A DNA stretch of 64,000 nt, from positions 978,501 through 1,042,500 of the forward strand of contig NZ_CP077089.1 of NCBI RefSeq assembly GCF_014268445.2, written 5' to 3'. The translations under genes were made by a program, and so were the position numbers. Numbering within the stretch: the first letter of the stretch is position 1; each line of letters opens with the position of its first letter. Below the pieces are notes generated by a model, which was not told the origin of the DNA, made no database searches, and saw only the letters and a program-made list of their open reading frames with translations. Shown one piece after another: positions 8,680-16,870 of the stretch. The DNA is from Pseudomonas tensinigenes (GTDB taxonomy: Bacteria > Pseudomonadota > Gammaproteobacteria > Pseudomonadales > Pseudomonadaceae).

Positions 8680-11429
8680 GCATCCGCGGCAATCGGCAAC
8701 TCGATGCAGAACCGCGCGCCCTCCACCGAGTTGCGCACGCTCAACTCGCCGCCCATGTTGTCGATGATGCCGTAGCTCACCGACAACCCCAATCCGGTGC
8801 CCACGCCGATCGGTTTGGTGGTGAAAAACGGCTCGAAGATCCGCTCCAGCAGACGCGGATCAATGCCGCCGCCGTTGTCCTCGACCCACAGCCGTACACT
8901 CTGTTCATCGCGTTCAGCGTAGATCGCAATCCACGGTTTGAAGCTCGAGTCCTTCTCGCGTTTGCTCAGCAACGCATCGCGCGCATTGACCATCAGGTTG
9001 ATCAACACCTGCTCAAGCTGATCGACATAGCCGCGCACTTGCACCTCGAACCCGGTCTCGCTGATGCGCAAGTCCACGCCTTTGCCGCGCATGCCTTCGG
9101 CCAGTAGCGACAGCGTGCCTTCGATGGCCGAGGCGGGGTTGAACAGTTGCTGCTCGATCTCCGAACGTCGGCCGAATACGCGCATGTGATCGACTACTTT
9201 CGCCGCACGCTGAACCTGCGCATCGATGCGGTTGAGTTTGTCGGTCAGGTAATCGACCTGCACATCGCCGTTGCCCAGACGCTTGAGCACGTTGACGATG
9301 GCCATGCGCATCACGTTCAGCGGCTGATTGATTTCATGGGCAAGCCCGGTGGCCATTTCGCCAAGGGTGGCCATTTTCGCGCTTTGCGTGAGTTGCTGCT
9401 GCGAGCGGCGCACTTCGGTGTTGTCGCGGCCCACCGCTTGCACTTCGATCAATTGGCCGTGTTCATCGAACACGCCACGATCGGACCAGACCCACCAGGC
9501 GTGTTCGCGGCCGGGCAGTTGCAGGCTGATTTCTGCGGTGCTTACCGGGTGCTCCGCCGTCAGTGATCCGAGACGCTGGACGAAGGCGGCGCGTTGTTCC
9601 GCGGACATCCAACTGCCGAGATCGACCCCCGGCAGTTGCTCCGGTGTGCATTCCAGGTACGTCGCCAGCGGCCGGTTGCCGAAGGTCAGAATCAGGTCCG
9701 GGCGGTAGCGACAGATCATCGCCGGCGAATCCTCCACCAGAATCCGGTAGCGCTCTTCACTTTTTTTCACCTGCTCGGCCGCCAGAGTCGCTTCGGTGAC
9801 GTCCAGCCACAAACCAACCGCTTCGACCGGCAGGCCGAGGTCATTGCGCAGCAACTTGGCTTCATCGAGCAGCCAGTGATATTCACCGTGACGGTCGCGC
9901 AGGCGATAACGCGCGCGCACCGAACCTTCGCGCAACAACTGACGGCTGCGGGCGAAATACCGGTCGCGATCGTCAGGGTGAATCATTTCGATCAGTGCGC
10001 CGCTGCCGCAGTCCTCAAGGCTCCAGCCCAGCAAAGGTTGCAGGCTGGCACTGAAGAACGCCGGGATCAGCGCGCCTTCGTGGTAGTGCTGGACGTAAAT
10101 TACTGCGGGCGAACTGGCGATCAGGTTGTCCAGCCGTGCATGCGCGGCGGCAGCCCGTTGTTGCTGGTTCTGGATATCGCTGATATCGAGCATGAAACCG
10201 GCCAATCGGCGAAACTTGCCATTGCCAATCACTTGGCCCTGCACGCGATACCACGTGGGCGCCTGCTCGTTATTACCACCGCGCAGGCGCACCGATAACG
10301 TCAGGGCTTCACCGTGTTGTTGCAAGGCTTGCAGACGGCTGCGCAACTCGTCGCGGTCGGCGGGATGGATTTGCGCCAGCCAGTCTTCCAGCGCTAATCC
10401 GCCAGGGTTCACGTTCAGGGCCGCCGCCAGCGCGGGGGCCAGTTGAATGTGGGCGTCGCCTGCCAAAATCTCCCACCAGCCGGTGCCGAGCAGGGTTTGC
10501 AGCGCTTCGATGCGTTCCAGTTGCAGGTGATGTTGCTGTTCGCGCAGGCGCCCGAGCAACGGCCCGGCGAGCGCGCCGAGCAGTGTCATCCAGTCGCGCT
10601 CGGTCAGGTATGGCGCGGCACTGTCCACGGGATAAAAACCGCAGAGCAGCCAGGCCACCACACCGCGCTCATCGCTATACGGCACCGCGAAACCTTCGGC
10701 ACTGCCGAACAGGGCCTGCACCCGCGAATGTTCATCGAGGCCATGGTGTGCGCCGACGCGTTGCGGCGCGGCGCCGTTCAGGCTGTCCAGCGGCGTGCCC
10801 AGGCGCTGGCCGTCATGCCATAGATCCGGCGCATCGTGCGCGCGATACTGGCGATGGATTTGCCAGCCCTGTTGCTCATCATCGAGCAAGGCCAGCGCCA
10901 GACAGGGGATATGCCAGCGCTGGGCGATCATTTGCAATTGTTCGCTGACGATCACCGGCAAACGCACTTGGCTGCAGGCGCGTACCTGTTCACTGACCTG
11001 CCCGGCAATCAATTGGCAGACGTCACGGTGACGCGATTGTTGGCGTTCGAGCAGCAAGTCAGCGATGTCGATCAACTGCATCAGCCAGCCGTTGCCCTGC
11101 GGCTGCACCCAGCCGCGCAGGTGCACGGTTTGCTCGCCCAGACCGAAAAAATCGAGATCCAGCAAGAGCCCCTGCCACTCCCGTGGCCGACCTTCGATGG
11201 TCAGTGTGCTGTGGGGCAGCAGATAAGTGCTGAGTGGCAAGGGCTGATCTTGAGGTTTGAACTGCGCCAGCAGATGGCGCAGCGGGCCGGCCATTTGCAC
11301 CACGCCACCGTCGTCGTTCAGGTACAGGTGCAAGCCTGTTGCGGGTGAGCCGAGTGGGTCGGGCAACTCGTGGGCGGCGGGCGGCGTGCGTTTGAGCAAG
11401 CGCCCGAAGAGCTTGTCCCCCGACGTCAA
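8676..11429 (-). CDS. pprA: PprA-like PAS sensor histidine kinase
   Basis: A 917-residue kinase without obvious membrane segments, so probably cytoplasmic. In order: an N-terminal PAS-like region, a GAF-like stretch (~140-300), and three PAS-type modules (~305-425, 430-555, 555-680; IHPADRDEL and IHPDDRDRY are PAS landmarks). The HisKA helix follows with the phospho-acceptor in GLAHEINQPLNVM (His698). The ATPase has NLMVNARDA (N box), VEDNGGGID (G1) and TGLGLS. By position it matches P. aeruginosa PprA, which activates PprB and thereby Flp pili and adhesins. Its start overlaps the tadF stop (4 bases), so tadF-pprA form an operon. Confidence 0.85.
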   Translation of the reverse strand: MTSGDKLFGRLLKRTPPAAHELPDPLGSPATGLHLYLNDDGGVVQMAGPLRHLLAQFKPQDQPLPLSTYLLPHSTLTIEGRPREWQGLLLDLDFFGLGEQTVHLRGWVQPQGNGWLMQLIDIADLLLERQQSRHRDVCQLIAGQVSEQVRACSQVRLPVIVSEQLQMIAQRWHIPCLALALLDDEQQGWQIHRQYRAHDAPDLWHDGQRLGTPLDSLNGAAPQRVGAHHGLDEHSRVQALFGSAEGFAVPYSDERGVVAWLLCGFYPVDSAAPYLTERDWMTLLGALAGPLLGRLREQQHHLQLERIEALQTLLGTGWWEILAGDAHIQLAPALAAALNVNPGGLALEDWLAQIHPADRDELRSRLQALQQHGEALTLSVRLRGGNNEQAPTWYRVQGQVIGNGKFRRLAGFMLDISDIQNQQQRAAAAHARLDNLIASSPAVIYVQHYHEGALIPAFFSASLQPLLGWSLEDCGSGALIEMIHPDDRDRYFARSRQLLREGSVRARYRLRDRHGEYHWLLDEAKLLRNDLGLPVEAVGLWLDVTEATLAAEQVKKSEERYRILVEDSPAMICRYRPDLILTFGNRPLATYLECTPEQLPGVDLGSWMSAEQRAAFVQRLGSLTAEHPVSTAEISLQLPGREHAWWVWSDRGVFDEHGQLIEVQAVGRDNTEVRRSQQQLTQSAKMATLGEMATGLAHEINQPLNVMRMAIVNVLKRLGNGDVQVDYLTDKLNRIDAQVQRAAKVVDHMRVFGRRSEIEQQLFNPASAIEGTLSLLAEGMRGKGVDLRISETGFEVQVRGYVDQLEQVLINLMVNARDALLSKREKDSSFKPWIAIYAERDEQSVRLWVEDNGGGIDPRLLERIFEPFFTTKPIGVGTGLGLSVSYGIIDNMGGELSVRNSVEGARFCIELPIAADA

Positions 11430-11869
11430 AATTGCAGACTCGATTTGGCTGTCAGGTAGGTGGGCAGATTGGGCACTGTGCCAACGACCGGAAGCACCAG
11501 AAACGGCATGACCTGATTCAACTTGCTGACCGGATAATCCACTCGCACCGTCAGCAGGCCTGATGCGCTGTACTGGCTGCTGGTATCAACGCCGATCACC
11601 AGGTTGAAGACCGGCGGAATCCAAGACAATTGCTGGGTCAGCGTGGCGTTCGCGGTGTTGAGCACGACTGTTGAATAGTTGGGTGTGTTGGGATCGACCG
11701 CGACACTGCGACGTACCGCTTCGGACGTGGCCTGGTTGAACGATTGCATCATCACCAAGGGCAGGCTGTAACTGACCAGGCCGTAAAACACGGCGAAAAA
11801 AATGATGAACACCAAGGCGAACTCGATCGCCACCGCACCTTTTTGCGACTTCCGAAAGCCGGTTTTCAT
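11426..11869 (-). CDS. tadF: TadF-like minor pseudopilin
   Basis: A 147-residue TadE/TadF-family protein. The N-terminus shows a prepilin-like cleavage site, KG|AVAIEF, with Glu at +5, followed by a membrane helix (ALVFIIFFAVFYGLVSYSL). FppA should process this family. The QATSEAVRRSVAVDP segment is typical of TadE-type pseudopilins. The ATG at 11869 is preferred; a GTG eight codons upstream is an alternative. It lies head-to-head with fppA, with about 75 bases between starts, and upstream of pprA in the same operon. Confidence 0.78.
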   Translation of the reverse strand: MKTGFRKSQKGAVAIEFALVFIIFFAVFYGLVSYSLPLVMMQSFNQATSEAVRRSVAVDPNTPNYSTVVLNTANATLTQQLSWIPPVFNLVIGVDTSSQYSASGLLTVRVDYPVSKLNQVMPFLVLPVVGTVPNLPTYLTAKSSLQF

Positions 11870-11944
11870 GAGTGCGTCTACCCTGACTGTCACTGCGTAG
11901 TATCAGCATAGAATCATTCCGCAAAAATGGACGGTTTTTACCCG

Positions 11945-12415
11945 ATGTACAGTTTTGTCCTCCTGATCTGGCTGGGGCTGTGCGCGGCGCAAGACGCTCG
12001 CCAGCGGCGCATTGGCAATGGCCTGACCCTCGGTGTGGCGGCGCTGGCGCTGGTTTATCTGCTGTGGACCGGCAGCACCTGGCTGGGCGCTGACGCAGGG
12101 CAGGGCGGCTGGGCCTGCCTGATCGCACTGGCGCTGACCCTGCCGGGGTTTTTCATGGGCCGGATGGGCGCCGGCGATGTGAAATTAATGACAGCTCTGG
12201 GGCTTGCGACGGACGGTCTGTTTATTCTCGGCGTGTTTATTGGTGCGGGGATCGCCAGCCTGATCTGGCTGCTGCTGGCGCCAAGAGTCTGGCTCCATAT
12301 GAGTCAAGGGCTTAGAGAACGTCTGCGATATCTGGCGCCGGACATGTCAAAAAAGCTGCCATTTGCACCGTTCGTGCTGGTCGGTGCTGTGCTCGTTGTA
12401 CTTTGGATCCATTAG
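11945..12415 (+). CDS. fppA: Flp prepilin peptidase FppA (TadV/CpaA type)
   Basis: A 156-residue polytopic inner-membrane aspartyl protease of the A24 family. The two catalytic aspartates are visible: Asp17 in AAQDARQRRIGN and Asp78 in MGAGDVKLMTALG. It cleaves the leader of Flp and of TadE/TadF pseudopilins at the cytoplasmic face. It lacks the N-methyltransferase domain of PilD, as expected for Tad systems. An ATG six codons upstream (11927) is an alternative start; neither has a convincing ribosome binding site. It is followed by the pprB promoter region. Confidence 0.88.
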   Translation: MYSFVLLIWLGLCAAQDARQRRIGNGLTLGVAALALVYLLWTGSTWLGADAGQGGWACLIALALTLPGFFMGRMGAGDVKLMTALGLATDGLFILGVFIGAGIASLIWLLLAPRVWLHMSQGLRERLRYLAPDMSKKLPFAPFVLVGAVLVVLWIH

Positions 12416-12434
12416 TCGCCAAGCGCCACTAGTT

Positions 12435-12466
12435 CTATGTACATAGTCGGAAAGTACGTCTACTTT
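12435..12466. promoter_or_regulatory. Two adjacent palindromes upstream of pprB
   Basis: CTATGTACATAG (12435-12446) is a perfect 12-bp palindrome. AAAGTA-CGTC-TACTTT (12451-12466) is a 6-bp-arm inverted repeat, and AAAGTA recurs at 12468-12473. They lie 76-107 bases before the pprB start and are candidate regulator sites. No direct match to a known operator is claimed. Confidence 0.4.
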
Positions 12467-12541
12467 CAAAGTAACTGGTTATACAGCCAAAGGCTGACAG
12501 TACAGGAATGGTCAGCTTTGGCCTGGGACATGGAGTAGCAC

Positions 12542-13330
12542 GTGAACAAGCTTACGTCTGCGGTAAAAGTCCTCGTGGTCGACGATCAGCCGTTGATTGT
12601 GGAGGAGTTGTGCGAGTTTCTTGAAAGCAGCGGTTATCGCTGTGTGCCGTGTGAGTCGAGTCAGCAGGCGATCGAGCGGTTCAGTGAGGACGCGGAAATC
12701 GGTCTGGTGCTGAGTGATCTGCACATGCCGGACATGGATGGCATTCAGTTGATTCAGGAATTACAGCGGCTGGCGGGCAAGCGTCGGGCGTTCGAGGCGA
12801 TCATGCTGACTGGGCGTGCCGACAAGCAGGATGTGATCAAGGCGTTGCGTGCCGGGATTGCCGATTACTATCAGAAGCCGATTGATCTGGATGAGTTGCT
12901 CGAAGGTGTGCGACGTCAGGAGGTGGCGCTGCAGGAGCGGCAGAAGAATCTGCATTTGGGGCATTTGAATCAGAAGTTGCAGTTTTTGTCTGAGTCGATT
13001 GATGACCTTTATCAGGATCTGGACAAGGTGCGGCGTAGTCCTCCGTCGGTGGTTCGCGATGGGTTGGGCGGTGAGCCCGTTGAGGCTGAGGCGCAGGAGA
13101 TGCCGGAGATTTTCAATCAGCTGTCGCCGCGGCAACTGGATGTGGCGCGGTTGGTCGGTAAGGGACAGACCAATTATCAGATTGCCTGTGAGTTGGGGAT
13201 TACCGAGAACACGGTGAAGCTTTATGTTTCGCAGGTGTTGCGGTTGACGCATATGCATAATCGGACGCAGTTGGCTTTGGCCTTGTCGCCGAGTGCTTCT
13301 GCTTCTCGGCAGCGGGTTACGGCGCATTGA
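12542..13330 (+). CDS. pprB: PprB-like response regulator (receiver plus LuxR-type HTH)
   Basis: A 262-residue protein starting with GTG. The receiver (~8-125) has VLVVDDQP, the phospho-acceptor in LVLSDLHMPDMDG, the conserved Thr in MLTGRA and the Lys in YQKPID. A coiled linker leads to a GerE/LuxR HTH near the C-terminus (LSPRQLDVARLVGKGQTNYQIACELGITENTVKLYV; key residues around 193-228). In P. aeruginosa PprB activates the flp-tad-rcp genes and other adhesins. Gene order with fppA, tadF and pprA supports the name. A 370-bp repeat begins 4 bases after the stop codon. Confidence 0.88.
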   Translation: MNKLTSAVKVLVVDDQPLIVEELCEFLESSGYRCVPCESSQQAIERFSEDAEIGLVLSDLHMPDMDGIQLIQELQRLAGKRRAFEAIMLTGRADKQDVIKALRAGIADYYQKPIDLDELLEGVRRQEVALQERQKNLHLGHLNQKLQFLSESIDDLYQDLDKVRRSPPSVVRDGLGGEPVEAEAQEMPEIFNQLSPRQLDVARLVGKGQTNYQIACELGITENTVKLYVSQVLRLTHMHNRTQLALALSPSASASRQRVTAH

Positions 13331-13333
13331 CTT

Positions 13334-13698
13334 GGCGGCCTGTGGGCCGACCAGGTTCTTGGGGTTTGGTGTGTTTATCCGTTTTTTTGGGTGTTGCGGC
13401 TGGCGGTTCCGCCCTTACGGCGGGTCACTTTTTCAGACGCCAAAAAGTAACCAAAAGGCTGGGCCCCGGCGTTCGGCCCCTCGCTAGGGCTCGGGGTTCC
13501 TTCGTTCCGGGATCTATCCGGGGGCATCGCCTACGGTTTGCTTCGCTGCACCTCCTCTCGATGTGTTTGGCTTCGCCAAACGGTCGCTGCGCTCCCACCC
13601 CCGGATAAATCCCTCCACTCAGCCTGCCGAAGGGGCCAACAGATCAAAAGCTGCAGCCGAGCTAACGCTCATCCTGTTGAGTGGTTAGGAGCGGGTGA
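13334..13698. repeat. ~370-bp intergenic repeat, copy 1
   Basis: This stretch matches 23441-23819 over its whole length. It contains nested hairpins: GGCGGTTCCGCC, ACTTTTT/AAAAAGT, and GTTTGGC-TTCG-GCCAAAC-type pairing. A 16-bp long-range stem links 13509-13524 (GGGATCTATCCGGGGG) to 13598-13613. The frames that cross it carry no recognisable protein. It starts 4 bases after pprB. Confidence 0.85.
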
Positions 13699-13700
13699 GG

Positions 13701-14145
13701 GGCTTTTGATCTGTTTCAGAGTCTGAATTCGACTCGGAATTTCATGTCGGCGTAGCTCTCCCAAACGACTCGATCAGTCCCCTCTCCCTCTGGGAGAGGG
13801 CTAGGGTGAGGGGCTTTTGATCTGTTTCAGAATCTGAATTCGACTCGATATTTCACGTCGACGTACCTCTACCAAACACCCCGGTCAGTCCCCTCTCCCT
13901 CTGGGAGAGGGCTAGGGTGAGGGGCTTTTGATCTGTTTCAGAGTCTGAATTCGACTCGGTATCACGTCGGCGTAGCTCTCCCAAACGACTCGATCAGTCC
14001 CCTCTCCCTCTGGGAGAGGGCCAGGGTGAGGGGCTTTTGATCTGTTTCATAATCTGAGTTCGACGCGGTATTTCACGTCGGCGTACCTCTACCAAACACC
14101 CCGGTCAGTCCCCTCTCCCTCTGGGAGAGGGTTAGGGTGAGGGTT
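13701..14145. repeat. Four tandem ~111-bp units in an A-B-A-B pattern
   Basis: Units begin GGCTTTTGATCTGTTTCA at 13701, 13812, 13923 and 14032, and each ends GGGAGAGGGCTAGGGTGAGG or a near variant. Units 1 and 3 share GCTCTCCCAAACGACTCGAT; units 2 and 4 share CCTCTACCAAACACCCCGGT. The array therefore arose by duplication of a two-unit block. The units are half-elements of the family seen at 3435-3610. Confidence 0.88.
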
Positions 14146-14239
14146 GGCTTTTGCTGTTTAAAATTGTGTCAAATAACCAGAACCTTCCCACACGGTTTTC
14201 AGGTTGTCCGTCGGACGTGAGCTCTCTAGTCTCTGGCTG

Positions 14240-14470
14240 TCGCTGAACACTCAGCGATCGGGTGTGAGAACCCGGCAATTTATGGTCATCCAGTCCTTGT
14301 GCACGCATAATCGCCGCCAGCTTGTCTGCTGTCTGCAATGTGTCATGGCGGCTGTGTGCGGGCAGACTTCGGTCTGGCCGGGTGTCCATAACCGGTATTC
14401 TCACCCCGCATACAGCTGCCACCTTTTGCCCCGTGAGAATGGCAGAGGGTGGCGGCAAAGACTTTGGAGT
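14240..14470 (+). ncRNA. Putative structured 5' leader RNA of the DUF6124 gene
   Basis: Stacked hairpins precede the gene: TCGCTGA-ACAC-TCAGCGA (14240-14257), CGGGT-GTGAGA-ACCCG (14259-14274), GCCGCC/GGCGGC (14313-14352), CAGAC-TTCG-GTCTG (14363-14376), and GCCACC..TGCC/GGCA..GGTGGC (14418-14453) just before the ribosome binding site. ATTCTCAC (14397-14404) is complementary to the loop GTGAGAAC at 14264 (7 of 8) and to GTGAGAAT at 14433 (8 of 8), so it could switch partners. I do not recognise a named RNA class. Confidence 0.45.
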
Positions 14471-14477
14471 TGTTTCA

Positions 14478-14840
14478 ATGGACAAACTGATCCCCGACCC
14501 ACCCCTCGAATCCACCACCCCGCTCGAAGAAGCCATCCGCGCCGACAACCTCGCCAAAAACCGCGAAGCGATCAAACGCGCTCTCGATTTCTACCTCTGC
14601 CCCGAACCTGCAAACCCCCGCCAACCGAGCACGATGTTTCTCATCCATCCGAAAATCGATACGGAAAGCCTGCTCGCCCACGCCTGCGAATCCCTGGCTT
14701 CGGCCAATACGCTGGCCGGTAACTTTGCCGATCAACTCGGCCGGCCCGAGCGTAATACGGCGCTGGCGATTCAGCAGATCATCATGCTGGCTGAACTGGC
14801 GGTAAACCGGGCACTGGATCGGGTCGATCCGCAGACCTGA
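14478..14840 (+). CDS. DUF6124-type small Pseudomonas protein
   Basis: A 120-residue protein: MDKLIPDPPLESTTPLEEAI, then a polar helix, then a HPKIDTESLLAHACESLASA core and a C-terminal helix ALAIQQIIMLAELAVNRALD. This pattern matches the small multi-copy Pseudomonas proteins grouped as DUF6124 (related in style to DUF3077). There are no signal peptide or membrane segments, and function is unknown. The start at 14478 has GGAG at 14466-14469; the longer frame from 14322 reads through the structured leader. It lies between pprB and the Tad operon, where P. aeruginosa carries tadG. Confidence 0.7.
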   Translation: MDKLIPDPPLESTTPLEEAIRADNLAKNREAIKRALDFYLCPEPANPRQPSTMFLIHPKIDTESLLAHACESLASANTLAGNFADQLGRPERNTALAIQQIIMLAELAVNRALDRVDPQT

Positions 14841-14866
14841 TCCGTCAGGCACACCGCGTCATCGTT

Positions 14867-14934
14867 CTTCGCGAGCAGGCTCGTTCCCACAGGTGGTGCA
14901 TTTCAAAAGGTGGGAGCGAGCCTGCTCGCGAAAG
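14867..14934. repeat. REP pair (outward-facing cores)
   Basis: TTCGCGAGCAGGCTCG and GAGCGAGCCTGCTCGCGAA face each other around a short spacer, after the DUF6124 gene and before the end of the Tad operon. Confidence 0.85.
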
Positions 14935-14956
14935 CGCTCGCAAGGTCAGCACCTCA

Positions 14957-15229
14957 CTAATTCTTGGTCTCGATCTTCCCACCCGCATCCGGATCATAAA
15001 AATCCGGAATCTCATATTTGTACTTCTTCAACCAGCGCTGCATCGCCAGATCCCGTTCGGTCGCGGTCGCCGTTTGTGGCTTCGGCGAGGCGGCTTTGTT
15101 GCGGCTTTGCAGGACCAGCCAGCCTTCGGTTTCCTGTTGTTGCGCCGAGGCGGGGCCGGCGTCGATGGCGGCGGCGCTGAGGGGCAGGCTGAGCAGGGTC
15201 AGGTAGCACAGGCCTTTGAAGGGATGCAT
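14957..15229 (-). CDS. DUF3613 small exported protein of the Tad operon
   Basis: A 90-residue protein with a cleavable signal peptide (LCYLTLLSLPLSAAA). The mature segment is polar, with QQQETEGWLVLQSRNKAAS and RWLKKYKYEIPDFYDPDAGG. It matches DUF3613 proteins at the end of Flp/Tad operons (compare PA4298 beside tadD in P. aeruginosa). It is the last gene of the minus-strand operon, 10 bases after tadD, and is probably periplasmic. Its role in pilus assembly is unknown. Confidence 0.7.
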   Translation of the reverse strand: MHPFKGLCYLTLLSLPLSAAAIDAGPASAQQQETEGWLVLQSRNKAASPKPQTATATERDLAMQRWLKKYKYEIPDFYDPDAGGKIETKN

Positions 15230-15239
15230 GGCTGTCTCC

Positions 15240-15965
15240 TTATTTGAGCGATGACGGCAACGGCTCAGCGATGGCGGCCACTTGATTGCCAGTGGCGGGT
15301 TTGGCCTTTACCGGGGCTTTGAGTTTTTCTGCGCGTTGCTGGGCTTCGGTGAATTGTTGCGGGGTCAGTTTGGCGCGGCTGACGATTTCGGCGGCTTGTG
15401 GCCAGTCGTTCTGGTACAGCAGCAGGGTGACCATGTTCAGGGTTGCCAGTTGGTTGTTCTGCTTGAGTTCGATGGCGGTGAGGAACTCGAAGCGTGCGTC
15501 GTTGAGGCGCAGTTGGTTGAGGTAGACCACGCCGAGGTCGTTGCGGATTTTCTCGTCGGTGGGGGCCAGGCGGGCGGCGCGTTGCAGGTGGGCCTGGGCC
15601 TGGCCGTTGTCGCCGCGGGCGGCGTAGAGTTGGCCGAGGCCGTGTTCGGCTTCGGCGGTCAGGCAGCCGCCAAGCAGGCCGCGGTACAGCGGCTCGGCTT
15701 CGCTGCGGCCGAGCAGGCGATAGACCTTGGCTTTGCGCAGGCGAACTTCGCTGATGTTGTCTGGCAGGCTTTGCAGGTTGGCCAGGCTGGCGTGCAGTTT
15801 GCCGTCGCTGGCCAGGTCGTCCGCGAGGTTCAGGGCCAGCTCCTGCTCCTGGGTCATTTTGCTGCAACTGCTCGGTGACAGCAGCGCCGTCCACGGTGCT
15901 TGGCCGTCGGTGGCGCAACCGCCGAGCAGCAACAGACTTGCCATGACTATCAGTACTTTCATCAA
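15240..15965 (-). CDS. tadD: TadD, TPR pilotin-like lipoprotein
   Basis: A 241-residue lipoprotein (lipobox LLGGC, Cys17). Tandem TPR repeats include QSLPDNISEVRLRKAKVYRLLG, AEAEHGLGQLYAARGDNGQA and EKIRNDLGVVYLNQLRLNDA. TadD proteins are lipid-anchored and thought to help the secretin RcpA assemble in the outer membrane. Start at 15965 has GGAG eight bases upstream; an in-frame ATG follows immediately. It lies 19 bases after tadC. Confidence 0.85.
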   Translation of the reverse strand: MMKVLIVMASLLLLGGCATDGQAPWTALLSPSSCSKMTQEQELALNLADDLASDGKLHASLANLQSLPDNISEVRLRKAKVYRLLGRSEAEPLYRGLLGGCLTAEAEHGLGQLYAARGDNGQAQAHLQRAARLAPTDEKIRNDLGVVYLNQLRLNDARFEFLTAIELKQNNQLATLNMVTLLLYQNDWPQAAEIVSRAKLTPQQFTEAQQRAEKLKAPVKAKPATGNQVAAIAEPLPSSLK

Positions 15966-15984
15966 ACGCTCTCCATGAGCAAGG

Positions 15985-16869
15985 TCAGTTGGCGAATGCC
16001 CGGGCTATCGCGGTGAAACCCGGGCCGGCGAGGACGATCAGCAGTGCCGGAAACAGAAACAGCATCATCACCACCGACATCTTCGCGGACATTTTCGAGA
16101 TGTATTCCTGCAAGCGGGTCAGGCGCCGGTCATCCAGCAGTTGCTTGAGCGCCAGCAGCGACTTCATCGCGCCACCGCCTTGTTGAATCAGTTGCTGGAG
16201 GATCACGCAGGTGTCAGTGAATTCGTCGACGGCGAGCATCACCGCGGCTTTGTTCAACTCCTGGCCGAGTTCCAGGCCAGAGTCGACACGGGTCAGGATC
16301 AGGCGCAGTTCGCTGGTCAGTTCCGGCAGCAGCTTTTGCGCTTCAATGCTGAGTACGCGCAGGGCTTGTTCGACGGCCATGCCGGATTCGAAGAGGATGC
16401 GCAGCAGTGGAATGAACGTCGAGACCTCCACCGCGATGGTTTTCTGCCGCCGCGTCGCTGCGTAAGCCAGCAGACGTTTGGGCAGCAGATAGCCGCCGCC
16501 GGTGGCGAGCATCGGCACGATCCAGCGGTTGTCAGCCTGGGGGAAAAACACCTCTTGCAGAAAAATCGCCAAACCCAACGTCAGCAGCGGCGTGCCGATC
16601 TGGCAGGCCGCAAACAGCGCGCGTTCATTGGCGCGGCGCCAGCCGATGCGGTTGAGCAGGGTCTGGGTTTCGCTGTCGATGCTCACCGAACGCTGGCCGA
16701 ACTTGCTGCTGCCCAGTGCGCGCAGCCAGCTGCCGAAGCGGTTTTCACGTACCAGATGCCCTTGCAAGCGCTGATTGACCTGACGCACCCGACGCCGTTC
16801 GGTCAGCAAGTGATTGACCACGAGTAGCAGGGCGCCGAGCAGCAACATGAGAGCGGCGAGGTAGACCAT
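15985..16869 (-). CDS. tadC: TadC inner-membrane pilus platform protein
   Basis: A 294-residue T2SSF/GspF-like protein. It has an N-terminal membrane segment, two central segments, the cytoplasmic helical domain (ALRVLSIEAQKLLPELTSEL) and C-terminal segments (MSVVMMLFLFPALLIVLAGPG). With TadB it forms the inner-membrane platform for Flp pilus extrusion. It is separated from tadB by a single base, so the two are coupled. Confidence 0.88.
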   Translation of the reverse strand: MVYLAALMLLLGALLLVVNHLLTERRRVRQVNQRLQGHLVRENRFGSWLRALGSSKFGQRSVSIDSETQTLLNRIGWRRANERALFAACQIGTPLLTLGLAIFLQEVFFPQADNRWIVPMLATGGGYLLPKRLLAYAATRRQKTIAVEVSTFIPLLRILFESGMAVEQALRVLSIEAQKLLPELTSELRLILTRVDSGLELGQELNKAAVMLAVDEFTDTCVILQQLIQQGGGAMKSLLALKQLLDDRRLTRLQEYISKMSAKMSVVMMLFLFPALLIVLAGPGFTAIARAFAN

Positions 16870-16870
16870 G

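Noticed and set aside
13293..13726. Short ORFs within the 370-bp repeat
   Set aside because: The same frames appear in copy 2 with changes that do not keep protein sequence; the constraint is on structure.
13701..14145. CRISPR-like array
   Set aside because: The units are contiguous 111-bp half-elements without unique spacers, and no cas genes are near.
14322..14477. N-terminal extension of the DUF6124 protein
   Set aside because: It reads through the structured leader; the family start MDKLIPD has its own GGAG.
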